Of a DNA stretch of 58,161 nt, positions 8,485 through 16,167 are shown one piece after another. Each line of letters starts with the position of its first letter. Position 1 is the first letter of the stretch. Origin of the DNA: Gemmatimonadaceae bacterium (GTDB lineage Bacteria > Gemmatimonadota > Gemmatimonadetes > Gemmatimonadales > Gemmatimonadaceae); the NCBI GenBank assembly GCA_019694735.1, contig JAIBBJ010000074.1, positions 1 to 58,161 on the forward strand, given 5' to 3'. Both the position numbers and the translations under genes were made by a program. The notes beneath the pieces were generated by a model. It was not told the origin of the DNA. It was given only the letters and a program-made list of their open reading frames with translations, and ran no database searches.

Positions 8485-9171
8485 GTGAACCTCCCGAACA
8501 CGATCTCCGCGGCGCGCATCGTCGCATCGCCCTTCCTGGCCCTGCTGCCGTTCGTGCCGTCGGTGCCGGTGCGGGTGTTCGCGTTCGCGCTCTACCTCGT
8601 GACCGCCATCAGCGACCACTGGGACGGCAAGATCGCGCGCGCGCGCGGCCTCATCACCGACCTCGGCAAGGTCCTCGACCCGCTCGCCGACAAGCTCCTC
8701 CTCGTGGGCACCTTCGTGCCGATGTTCCTGCTGCAGGCGCACGGGGACGACCCGATCCTGGCGCTGTTGCCGGCGGTCGATGAGCGCTCGGCCTACCCCT
8801 TCACCACGTGGATCGTCGACGCCGTCCCCTTCCCGTGGTGGGTGCTCGTGCTCATCGTCGGCCGCGAGGCCTTCATGACGTGGTTCCGCGGGTTCGCCCA
8901 GGCGCGAGGCGTGGTCATCGCCGCGCAGCGCCTCGGCAAATGGAAGGCGGGGTTCCAGTACACGTGGATGGGCGCCTCCTACTGCTGGTTCTGGCTCAAG
9001 TTGCTGCTCGACCAGCAGGCCTGGCATGGGCCCGTGGCGATGTTCTGGGCGCGCCTCCTCGGCGGCATCGGCCTCGTGACCATGTACGTCGCCTTCCTGC
9101 TCACGCTCGTCTCACTCGGGGACTACCTCATCCGGCACGGCAGCGTGTTCTCCGCGCCCCGGCGCGCGTAG
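8485..9171 (+). CDS. pgsA: CDP-alcohol phosphatidyltransferase, probably phosphatidylglycerophosphate synthase
   Basis: Integral membrane enzyme transferring a phosphatidyl group from CDP-diacylglycerol to an alcohol, most likely glycerol 3-phosphate in phosphatidylglycerol synthesis. The catalytic signature D(x)2DG(x)2AR(x)8G(x)3D(x)3D is complete (SDHWDGKIARARG ... GKVLDPLADK, about residues 46-73). The N-terminus NTISAARIVASPFLA is that of PgsA, and several membrane segments follow. At 228 residues it is longer than E. coli PgsA (182), with an insert around residues 93-115 between transmembrane segments. GTG start at 8485. Other CDP-alcohol transferases share the motif, so the acceptor is inferred from overall similarity. 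Confidence 0.85.
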   Translation: MNLPNTISAARIVASPFLALLPFVPSVPVRVFAFALYLVTAISDHWDGKIARARGLITDLGKVLDPLADKLLLVGTFVPMFLLQAHGDDPILALLPAVDERSAYPFTTWIVDAVPFPWWVLVLIVGREAFMTWFRGFAQARGVVIAAQRLGKWKAGFQYTWMGASYCWFWLKLLLDQQAWHGPVAMFWARLLGGIGLVTMYVAFLLTLVSLGDYLIRHGSVFSAPRRA

Positions 9172-9177
9172 GTCCCG

Positions 9178-10425
9178 GTGGACGTCGAACTCGTCTCGAT
9201 CGGCGATGAGCTGCTGCTCGGCTTCACCATCGACACCAACGCCGCGTTCTTCGCGCGCGAGGCGGCCGCGCTCGGTATCCGCGTCGTGCGCCGGAGCACG
9301 GTCGGCGACGGCGCCGAGCAGATCGCCGCCGGCGTGCGCGAGGCGCTCGACCGCACCGGCGCGGTCATCACCTCGGGCGGGCTCGGGCCCACCGCCGACG
9401 ACCTGACGAAGCCGAGCATCGCCGCGCTCTTCGGGCGCGGCATGTACCGCGACGAGGCCATCGTCGACTCGCTGCGGGCCCGGTGGAAGGCCCGCGGCTG
9501 GCCGGGGGAGCTTCCCGCGGCGAACACGATGCAGGCGATGATCCCCGAGGGCGCGACGATCCTCGAGAACCGCCATGGCTCCGCACCGGGCATCTGGCTC
9601 GAGGACGCGCGCGGCCGATGGGTCGCGATGCTCCCCGGGGTGCCGCGCGAGTTCCGCGGGATGACCCAGGACACGCTCCTGCCGCGGATCGCCGCGCGCG
9701 GCGCGGCGGGGCGCGTCATCCGCTCGCGTACGCTGCGCACCACAGGCATCGCCGAGTCCGCGATCGCGGATGCGTTGGGGCCGTACGCGAAGGACCCCGC
9801 CGGTGTCGCCCTCGCGTACCTCCCCGGCTGGGAGGGCGTGGACCTGCGCCTCACCGTCCGCGACGTGGATGCGGTGGAGGCCGACGCGCTGCTCGGGGCG
9901 GCCGCGGCCCTCGTGCGCGAGAAGGTCGGACATTGGGTCTACGGCGAGGACGACGCCGACCTCGTGGCCCTCGTCCTCGAGGCGCTCCGCGCACGCGGCA
10001 TGCGCATCGGGGTGGCCGAGAGCTGCACCGGAGGCATGCTCGGCATGCGCCTCACCGCGATCCCGGGCTCGAGCGATGTGGTGGTGGGCGGCCTGATCGC
10101 CTACGACAATGCCGTCAAGGTCGCCCAGCTGGGCGTCCGCGAGTCCACGCTCACCGCCCACGGGGCGGTGAGCGAGGAGACGGCCCGCGAGATGGCCACC
10201 GGCGCGCGGGCCCGTCTGGGCGTGGAGGTCGCGGTCAGCATCACCGGCGTCGCCGGCCCCGGAGGGGGTACCCCTGAGAAGCCGGTCGGGACCTTCTGCG
10301 TGGGCGTGGATGTGCGAGGCGAGGTCCGCTCGCTGCGCACGAGCGGCGTCGGCGACCGCCACGAGGTGCGCCAGCGCGCCACGCAAGCCGCGCTCAACCT
10401 GGTCCGGAAGGCCCTCGAGGGCTGA
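9178..10425 (+). CDS. cinA: CinA family protein (nicotinamide-nucleotide amidase)
   Basis: Two-domain CinA: an N-terminal molybdopterin-binding-like domain (COG1058; ELVSIGDELLLGFTIDTNA, the TSGGLGPTADDLTK motif near residue 60-75, and the LPGVPREFRGM segment) and a C-terminal NMN deamidase domain (GVAESCTGGMLGMRLTAIPGSS; GVAGPGGGTPEKPVGT). Such proteins hydrolyse nicotinamide mononucleotide or ADP-ribose in pyridine nucleotide recycling, and in some bacteria are induced with competence. The 415-residue length is normal. GTG start at 9178, six bases after the pgsA stop, so the two genes are probably co-transcribed. A strong hairpin overlaps the last base of its stop codon and closes the transcription unit. 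Confidence 0.93.
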   Translation: MDVELVSIGDELLLGFTIDTNAAFFAREAAALGIRVVRRSTVGDGAEQIAAGVREALDRTGAVITSGGLGPTADDLTKPSIAALFGRGMYRDEAIVDSLRARWKARGWPGELPAANTMQAMIPEGATILENRHGSAPGIWLEDARGRWVAMLPGVPREFRGMTQDTLLPRIAARGAAGRVIRSRTLRTTGIAESAIADALGPYAKDPAGVALAYLPGWEGVDLRLTVRDVDAVEADALLGAAAALVREKVGHWVYGEDDADLVALVLEALRARGMRIGVAESCTGGMLGMRLTAIPGSSDVVVGGLIAYDNAVKVAQLGVRESTLTAHGAVSEETAREMATGARARLGVEVAVSITGVAGPGGGTPEKPVGTFCVGVDVRGEVRSLRTSGVGDRHEVRQRATQAALNLVRKALEG

Positions 10426-10466
10426 CGGCCCCCCGCCCGCCGAAACGGCGGGTCGCCGGGGGCCGT
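10425..10466 (+). terminator. Stem-loop terminator after cinA
   Basis: ACGGCCCCC (10425-10433) pairs with GGGGGCCGT (10458-10466), and inside it CCCGCCG (10436-10442) pairs with CGGCGGG (10446-10452) around an AAA loop. There is no T tract. It separates the dnaX-to-cinA run from grpE-dnaJ. Confidence 0.6.
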
Positions 10467-10563
10467 AGGAGGAGCTAACCCTGCGCCGGGCCTGCAATTC
10501 CGGCATCTCCGGGGTGGCATGCCGGTTGCCCTGTCCCTCGGTCAACGGCGAACTTTCCTCCCT

Positions 10564-11178
10564 ATGACCGAATCGAACGTGACTCCCGACCCGACCCAGA
10601 CCTCGTCGTTCGAGAACGCGGCCATCGACCCAGCCGCAGCGCATGCGGCCGCCGACGCCTCGGCGGCGGACGAGACCGGCCCCGTCGAGGAGCAGGCGAC
10701 CGAGAACGAGGAGGTCGGGCTCGTCACCGCCGCCCTCGAGAAGGAACTCGCGGAGCAGAAGGACAAGTACCTGCGGCTGATGGCGGAGTTCGACAACTTC
10801 CGGCGCCGCTCGGTGCGGGAGCGTCAGGAGGCCGAGCACAAGGGGATGCAGAACCTGCTCCGCGGCCTGCTCGAGTCCATCGACGACGTCGCGCGCTTCG
10901 CGCACGTGGACCCGGCGACGACGGACGCGCGCACCGTCGTCGAGGGCGTCGCGATGGTCGAGAAGAAGCTGCTCAAGTCGCTTGCCGGCCACGGGCTCGA
11001 GGTCGTGGACCCGAAGGGGAAGCCGTTCGATCCGGCGCTGCACGAGGCGATCACCACCGCGCCCGCGGCCTCGGCGGACGAGGACCACGTCGTGCAGACG
11101 GTGTATCAGGTCGGCTATGTCCTCAACGGTGCGCTCCTCCGCCCCGCCCGCGTCGTGGTCTCGCAGTGGAACGGTTGA
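10564..11178 (+). CDS. grpE: Nucleotide exchange factor GrpE
   Basis: Exchanges ADP for ATP on DnaK. The 204-residue protein has an acidic, low-complexity N-terminus, a long coiled-coil segment (LEKELAEQKDKYLRLMAEFDNFRRRS, about residues 58-83) and the beta-domain signature PKGKPFDPALHEAI followed by VYQVGYVLNGALLRPARVVVSQ. The ATG at 10564 is preferred because the conserved part begins well after it. An in-frame ATG at 10519 would add 15 residues and cannot be excluded. No Shine-Dalgarno sequence precedes 10564. The upstream AACTTT seven bases before the ATG is a poor TANNNT match. No CIRCE operator was seen. dnaJ follows after 17 bp; dnaK is not in this window. Confidence 0.93.
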   Translation: MTESNVTPDPTQTSSFENAAIDPAAAHAAADASAADETGPVEEQATENEEVGLVTAALEKELAEQKDKYLRLMAEFDNFRRRSVRERQEAEHKGMQNLLRGLLESIDDVARFAHVDPATTDARTVVEGVAMVEKKLLKSLAGHGLEVVDPKGKPFDPALHEAITTAPAASADEDHVVQTVYQVGYVLNGALLRPARVVVSQWNG

Positions 11179-11195
11179 GCCGAGGCCGCTGACCC

Positions 11196-12320
11196 ATGGC
11201 CCAGAAGGACTTCTACGCGGTCCTCGGCGTCTCCGCCTCGGCCACCGCCGACGAGATCAAGAAGCAGTACCGGCGCCTCGCCAAGCAGTACCACCCCGAC
11301 ACGAACAAGGGGGATCCCAAGGCCGCCGACCGCTTCAAGGAGATCTCGGAAGCGTACAACGTCCTCGGCGACGCCGAGAAGCGGAAGCAGTACGACGAGA
11401 TGCGCCGGCTGGGCGCGTTCGACCCGTTCACGGCGCGCCGGCCCGGCGCGTCGCGTTCGGGCACCGGCGGGGCGTCGGCAGCGGGGACCCCGGGTCAGGG
11501 CCCGCGCGTCGAGGACTTCGATGTCGGCGGCTTCGGTGGGCTCGGCGATCTCTTCAGTTCGATGTTCGGCGGCGGCCGGGCGCGTCCGAGCGGGCCCGAG
11601 AAGGGCCAGAGCGTCGAGACGACGCTTGAGGTCCCGTTCAAGGTCGCGGCGCTCGGCGGCAAGGTGCCGATCGAGCTCGAGGTCAACGAGGAGTGCGGGA
11701 CCTGCAAGGGCTCCGGCGCGGAGAAGGGCGCGAAGATCCAGACGTGCCCCGAGTGCCAGGGGCGCGGCGAGATCTCGTTCGGTCAGGGCGGTTTCGCCGT
11801 GAACCGCCCGTGCCCGATGTGCCTCGGAAAGGGCACGGTGCCGTCGCAGAAGTGCCACGCCTGCGGTGGCGCGGGCGCGTCGCGCACACACAAGAAGCTG
11901 CTCATCTCGGTGCCGCAGGGCACCGAGAGCGGGTCGAAGATCCGCCTGAAGGGCCAGGGCGGCGCGGGGCTCCGTGGCGGTCCGCCGGGCGACATCGTCA
12001 TCACGTTCCAGGTGAGGGACGATCCGGCCTACGAGCGGGACGGCCTCGATGTCGTCGTGCAGGCGCCGGTGAACATCGCGCAGGCGACGCTCGGCTCGAA
12101 GGTCTCGGTGCAGACGCTCGACGAGAAGCGGGTCACCATCACGCTGCCGCGCGGGACGCCGAGCGGCAAGCGCTTCCGCGTGCGCGGGCAGGGCATCGCG
12201 CGCGACGGCAAGTCGGGCGACCTGCTGGTCGAGATCCAGGTGCAGGTGCCCGACACGCTGACCCCGGAGCAGGAGCGGTTGATGAAGCAGTTCGCCGCCG
12301 CCGGGAAGCTCGAGTACTGA
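11196..12320 (+). CDS. dnaJ: Molecular chaperone DnaJ (type I)
   Basis: Hsp40 co-chaperone that stimulates DnaK and binds unfolded protein. The 374 residues include the J domain with HPDTNKG (about residues 32-38), a short linker that is poorer in Gly/Phe than in E. coli DnaJ, a zinc domain with four CxxCxG repeats (CGTCKGSG, CPECQGRG, CPMCLGKG, CHACGGAG), and C-terminal substrate-binding domains with PPGDIVITFQV and LPRGTPSGKRFRVRGQG. All repeats are intact, so it is a full type I protein. It is 17 bp downstream of grpE and 10 bp upstream of the DUF445 gene, in the same direction. Confidence 0.97.
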   Translation: MAQKDFYAVLGVSASATADEIKKQYRRLAKQYHPDTNKGDPKAADRFKEISEAYNVLGDAEKRKQYDEMRRLGAFDPFTARRPGASRSGTGGASAAGTPGQGPRVEDFDVGGFGGLGDLFSSMFGGGRARPSGPEKGQSVETTLEVPFKVAALGGKVPIELEVNEECGTCKGSGAEKGAKIQTCPECQGRGEISFGQGGFAVNRPCPMCLGKGTVPSQKCHACGGAGASRTHKKLLISVPQGTESGSKIRLKGQGGAGLRGGPPGDIVITFQVRDDPAYERDGLDVVVQAPVNIAQATLGSKVSVQTLDEKRVTITLPRGTPSGKRFRVRGQGIARDGKSGDLLVEIQVQVPDTLTPEQERLMKQFAAAGKLEY

Positions 12321-12330
12321 CGGGCGCGCG

Positions 12331-13446
12331 ATGACGCTCCCGGCGGTGCCCGGCGGGCCCACGACCGCCTCCGAGCGGCCGCGGGGGACGCTCGGCCCGA
12401 AGCCCACGGACGCGCAGCGGCGCGCCGACATCGCGCGCATCCGCGGCTGGGCCACCGGCCTGCTGCTGGTGGCCGCGGTCGTGTACGTGGTCGCGCACCT
12501 GCTCGAGCCGACCTACTGGTGGATGGGCTACATCCGCGCGACGGCCGAGGCGTCGCTCGTCGGCGGGCTCGCAGACTGGTTCGCCGTCACCGCGCTCTTC
12601 CGCCAGCCCCTCGGCCTCCCCATCCCGCACACCGCGATCGTGAAGCGGCAGAAGGATCGCATCGCCCGGATCCTCGGGACCTTCGTCCAGAACCACTTCC
12701 TCACGCGGGAGGTCATCGCGCAGCGGCTACGCGCGCTGGACCTCGCCTCGCGGATCGGGCAATGGCTCGCCGACCCGGAGAACAGCCGGCGGGTCGCCGG
12801 ACAGGTGACGCAGGGGGTCGCGACGGCGGTCGAGAAGCTGCCGCCCGAGAAGTGGCAGGGCGGCCTCGTGGACGAGGGGGTGAAGCTGGTGGCCCGCGCG
12901 GTGCAGTCGAGCGAGGACGCGATCGCGATGACCCTGCGGGAGCAGATCCGGGCGAGCCTGCCGCGTCTGACGCCCGGCGTCGCGATCGACGCCATCCACC
13001 GGCGGGTGATGGCGGCGCTCGAGCGGTTCCTCGCCGACGTGTCCTCGAATCCGGCGCATCCGGCCCGTGCGCGTCTCGAGGGGGCCTTGCGCGAGGCCCT
13101 CGAGCGGCTGCGCCGGTCCGCCGACCGTCCGGAGGACGCCGGGGATGGCACGCCGAACGCGATCGCGAAGCTGCTCACGTCCGTCGGCACGCACCTCGTG
13201 CAGGACGCGGCGGCGCGGGCCGACCTCGAGGCACGCCTGACCGAGATGGCCTCGTCGCTGGTGGAGGAGCACGGCGCCGAGGTCGCGTCGCTCATCGAGC
13301 ACACGGTCGCCGGATGGGACCCGGAGCTCGCCGCCGAGCGGATCGAGCTCGCGGTCGGGCGCGACCTGCAGTACATCCGGCTGAACGGCACCCTCGTGGG
13401 TGGTCTCGCCGGGCTCCTGCTCTACGCGCTGAGCCGGCTCTTCTGA
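12331..13446 (+). CDS. DUF445 family membrane protein
   Basis: 371-residue DUF445 (YjiN-like) protein of unknown function. It has an N-terminal membrane helix (WATGLLLVAAVVYVVAHLL, about residues 47-65), the family signature VGGLADWFAVTALFRQPLGLPIPHTAIV, a long helical middle region with the repeated IAxxL/DLASRIGQWL pattern, and a hydrophobic C-terminal helix (LVGGLAGLLLYALSRLF). It therefore looks anchored at both ends. The gene follows dnaJ by 10 bp. Its last 25 bp overlap the end of the convergent APC permease gene (13422-13446), with no terminator between them. Confidence 0.88.
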   Translation: MTLPAVPGGPTTASERPRGTLGPKPTDAQRRADIARIRGWATGLLLVAAVVYVVAHLLEPTYWWMGYIRATAEASLVGGLADWFAVTALFRQPLGLPIPHTAIVKRQKDRIARILGTFVQNHFLTREVIAQRLRALDLASRIGQWLADPENSRRVAGQVTQGVATAVEKLPPEKWQGGLVDEGVKLVARAVQSSEDAIAMTLREQIRASLPRLTPGVAIDAIHRRVMAALERFLADVSSNPAHPARARLEGALREALERLRRSADRPEDAGDGTPNAIAKLLTSVGTHLVQDAAARADLEARLTEMASSLVEEHGAEVASLIEHTVAGWDPELAAERIELAVGRDLQYIRLNGTLVGGLAGLLLYALSRLF

Positions 13447-14744
13447 GCGCGGGCGCCGCGCGTCGCGATGAAGATGGCGGTCGCGCCGAGCGTCACCCAG
13501 CCGAGCACCGCCCACTCGGCGGCCGTGATGGACGAGAGGAGCGCGAGGATGGCGACGACCGCGAGGAGGGGAACGACCGCGCCGCCGGGCATCGCGAAGG
13601 GCGTCGTGCCGGGCTCCTGCACCCCGCGCCGCCGCAGTTCCCAGGCACCCACGGCGCAGCCGAGGTACGCGAGCAGCGCCGCGACGTTCGAGATGAGGGC
13701 GAGCGGGCCGAAGTCGCTGAGCAGGGCGAGGAGGCAGCAGACCGTGAGCTGGACGATGACGGCGACCCACGGCGTGTGGAACCGCGGATGCACCGCGGCG
13801 ATCGGCCGCGGCAGGAACCCGTCGCGGGCGAGGGCGTAGAGCGCGCGAGGCGAGGCCAGCGCCATCCCGCTCAGGTAGCCGAAGGTCGAGACGACCACGC
13901 CGGCGAGGAGGAGCGCCCGACCGGCGGGCCCGAGCGCGATCCCGGCGGCGTCCGGCAGCGGGGTCGATGACGTGGCGAGGGCCGGCCCGAGGATCCCCTG
14001 CGCGACGAGCTGCACGCCGAGGTACAGCGCGGTCACGCCGCCGAGGCCGAGCAGGATGCCGCGCGGCACGGTGCGCGCCGGGTCGCGGAGCTCACCGCCA
14101 GGCACGATGGCGTACTCGACGCCGGTGAAGGCGAACAGGAGCACGATCGAGGTCCGCGCGACCGCGGACGGCGCCGGCGCCTCGGGGACCGCGAGGTGCG
14201 CGGGGTCCACCGCGATCAGCCCCCCGACGACGAGGATGAGGAGGGGGAGCAGCTTCGCGACTGTGGTGACGGTGCTCAGCCGCGCGCCGTGGCGGACGCC
14301 CAGCACGTTGACCGTCGCGAGTGCGGCGAACGTGCCCACCATGCCGGCGGCCCGGCCGACGGGCGTCGCGAGCACGGGGAGCACGGCCGCGAGGTTGCCG
14401 ATGAAGACGTTGCCGATCGCGCCGATCGCGGTGACGCCGATGAGCCAGGTCATCACGCCGGTGAGGTAGCCGGCAAAGGGGCCGAAGGCGCGCTCGACGT
14501 AGGCGTACGGGCCGCCGGTGGTCGCGAGGCGGCTCCCGGCCTGCGCGAGGCTGAGGCCGATGAGGGCCATGAGCCCGGCACAGACGAGGAAGGCGACCGG
14601 CGCCGCGGGGCCGAGGGCGAGCGCCACCTCGCGCGGGAGGCGGAAGATGCCGCCTCCGATGGTGACGTTCACCACGCCGGCCGCGAGGCCCAGCGTCCCG
14701 ACGGCGCGGACGAGGCCGTGCTCGGAGCGCGCCGTCGGGGTGGT
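13422..14744 (-). CDS. APC-superfamily amino acid permease
   Basis: Predicted proton-coupled amino acid transporter with about 12 membrane helices in 440 residues. The first helix carries the APC hallmark VNVTIGGGIFRLP (compare GxGIF in AdiC/GadC relatives), helix 3 follows YAYVERAFGPFAGYLTG, and the TM6 region has LLFAFTGVEYAIVPGGEL. The start used is TTG at 14744, after the stop of the upstream symporter gene. An ATG at 14798 would add 18 polar residues and overlap that gene. It is probably co-transcribed with the symporter and perhaps the tryptophanase. Substrate is unknown; an aromatic or branched amino acid would fit the context, but this is only inference. Confidence 0.87.
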   Translation of the reverse strand, partial: TTPTARSEHGLVRAVGTLGLAAGVVNVTIGGGIFRLPREVALALGPAAPVAFLVCAGLMALIGLSLAQAGSRLATTGGPYAYVERAFGPFAGYLTGVMTWLIGVTAIGAIGNVFIGNLAAVLPVLATPVGRAAGMVGTFAALATVNVLGVRHGARLSTVTTVAKLLPLLILVVGGLIAVDPAHLAVPEAPAPSAVARTSIVLLFAFTGVEYAIVPGGELRDPARTVPRGILLGLGGVTALYLGVQLVAQGILGPALATSSTPLPDAAGIALGPAGRALLLAGVVVSTFGYLSGMALASPRALYALARDGFLPRPIAAVHPRFHTPWVAVIVQLTVCCLLALLSDFGPLALISNVAALLAYLGCAVGAWELRRRGVQEPGTTPFAMPGGAVVPLLAVVAILALLSSITAAEWAVLGWVTLGATAIFIATRGARAQKSRLSA

Positions 14745-14757
14745 CAAGCGGCGCCGG

Positions 14758-16038
14758 TCAGGCCGCGACGTGTTCGGGCGGGTGCTCCGGGAACTCACCC
14801 TCCCAGCGGGCCATCACGGCGGTGGCGAGGCAGTTGCCGAGCAGGTTCACCGAGGTGCGCGCCATGTCCATGATCGCGTCCACGCCGAGGATGACGGCGA
14901 TGGCCTCGAGCGGGAGCTGGAACATCGCGAGCGCACCGGAGAGGATCACCAGCGAGGCACGCGGCACCGCGGCGACGCCCTTCGACGTGAGCATCAGGGT
15001 GAGCATCATGAGCAGCTGCTGGGAGACCGGCATCTCGATCCCCGCGATCTGCGCCGCGAAGACCGACGCGACGGCCAGGTACAGGGTCGAGCCGTCGAGG
15101 TTGAACGAGTAGCCGGTCGGCAGCACGAACGCGATGATCCGCTTGGGGATGCCGAACTTCTCGAGATTCTCCATCGCCAGCGGCAGCGCCGCCTCCGAGC
15201 TCGCGGTGGAGAAGGCGAGCAGCCACGGCTGCTGCACGTGCCGCCAGAAGCCCCGGAGCGGGATCTTGGCGACCAGCGCCACGGGGAGGAGGACGCACAG
15301 CACGAACACGATGAGGGCGAGATACAGCGTCAGCACGAGCAGGAACAGCCGGGTGAGGACGCCGAGTCCCGATTGGCTGACGGTGATGCCGATGGCGGCC
15401 GCGACGCCGTAGGGCGCGAACGCCATCACGAGCCCCGTGAACTTGAACATCACCTGCGCCAGCGAGTCGCAGAAGTCGAGCATCACCTGCTTGGGCTTCC
15501 CCTGCACACGGGCGACGCCGACCGCGAAGAGGATCGAGAAGACGACGATCTGCAGCACCTCGTTCTTCGCGGCGGCGTCGAAGAAGCTCGCCGGGAACAT
15601 GTGCTCGATGACGCCCGTGAAGGTCACCTTCGTCTGAGAGAACTCGGCGCCGGCCGTCGCGGTGGCGTCGGCGAGGGTCAGGCCGACCCCCGGCTGCAGC
15701 AGGTTCACCGCCACGAGGCCGATCACCAGGGCGAGGGTCGTGACCACCTCGAAGTAGATGATCGAGCGCAGCGCGAGGCGCCCGACCTTCTTCATGTCGT
15801 CCCCGTGCCCCGCGATGCCGATCACCAGGGTGCTGAAGAGCAGCGGCACGATCAAGGTCTTGATGAGGCGCAGGAAGACCGAGGAGGTGGCCTTCAGGGC
15901 CGTCAGCACCTTCGGATACGCGGCGGCGGGGAAGAAGTACCCGATGGCGATGCCGACGATCATCGCGAGGAAGATCTGCGTCGTCGGGGAGATGCCGGAG
16001 CGGGGCGCCTGCGGCGCCGGGGCGGCGTGAGCGGACAT
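14758..16038 (-). CDS. Dicarboxylate/amino acid:cation symporter (DAACS family)
   Basis: 426-residue member of the DctA/GltP/GltT family, importing dicarboxylates or acidic/neutral amino acids with sodium or protons. The fold is recognisable by LIKTLIVPLLFSTLVIGIAG (TM3 region), the re-entrant hairpin 1 with FSTASSEAALPLAMENLEK (a serine-rich SSEAALP in place of SSSxxTLP), TM7 with TGYSFNLDGSTLYLAVASVFAAQ (compare NMDGT in glutamate carriers, here NLDGS), and hairpin 2 with LMLTSKGVAAVPRASLV. TM8 has LGVDAIMDMARTSVNLLGNCLA, with the conserved D and R/N residues. The NLDGS motif and C-terminal MARTSVNLLGN favour a DctA/GltP-like carrier. The substrate cannot be assigned. Confidence 0.9.
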   Translation of the reverse strand: MSAHAAPAPQAPRSGISPTTQIFLAMIVGIAIGYFFPAAAYPKVLTALKATSSVFLRLIKTLIVPLLFSTLVIGIAGHGDDMKKVGRLALRSIIYFEVVTTLALVIGLVAVNLLQPGVGLTLADATATAGAEFSQTKVTFTGVIEHMFPASFFDAAAKNEVLQIVVFSILFAVGVARVQGKPKQVMLDFCDSLAQVMFKFTGLVMAFAPYGVAAAIGITVSQSGLGVLTRLFLLVLTLYLALIVFVLCVLLPVALVAKIPLRGFWRHVQQPWLLAFSTASSEAALPLAMENLEKFGIPKRIIAFVLPTGYSFNLDGSTLYLAVASVFAAQIAGIEMPVSQQLLMMLTLMLTSKGVAAVPRASLVILSGALAMFQLPLEAIAVILGVDAIMDMARTSVNLLGNCLATAVMARWEGEFPEHPPEHVAA

Positions 16039-16126
16039 CAGTCGCGAGTCAGGGGGTGGGGCGGGGGGACGCGGCCAGGGCCGTCTTGGACCCCGGAATC
16101 TACGGTCCGGTCCGGCCGCCCGCTGA

Positions 16127-16144
16127 GCGGGGGGAGTCCCCCGC
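16127..16144 (-). terminator. Hairpin downstream of tryptophanase
   Basis: GCGGGGG (16127-16133) pairs with CCCCCGC (16138-16144) around a four-base loop, 24 bp past the tnaA stop on the minus strand. No T tract follows, so it is at best a weak intrinsic terminator. Confidence 0.4.
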
Positions 16145-16167
16145 GGCCTACGGGCGCCCCCGGCGGC

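Noticed and set aside
10467-10563. CIRCE operator or sigma-32 promoter upstream of grpE
   Set aside because: No TTAGCACTC-N9-GAGTGCTAA and no convincing heat-shock promoter could be found; hrcA and dnaK are not in the window.
16039-16167. A small gene between the symporter and tryptophanase
   Set aside because: The 129-bp gap contains G runs and one hairpin but no open frame with a start and ribosome-binding site on either strand that looks coding.
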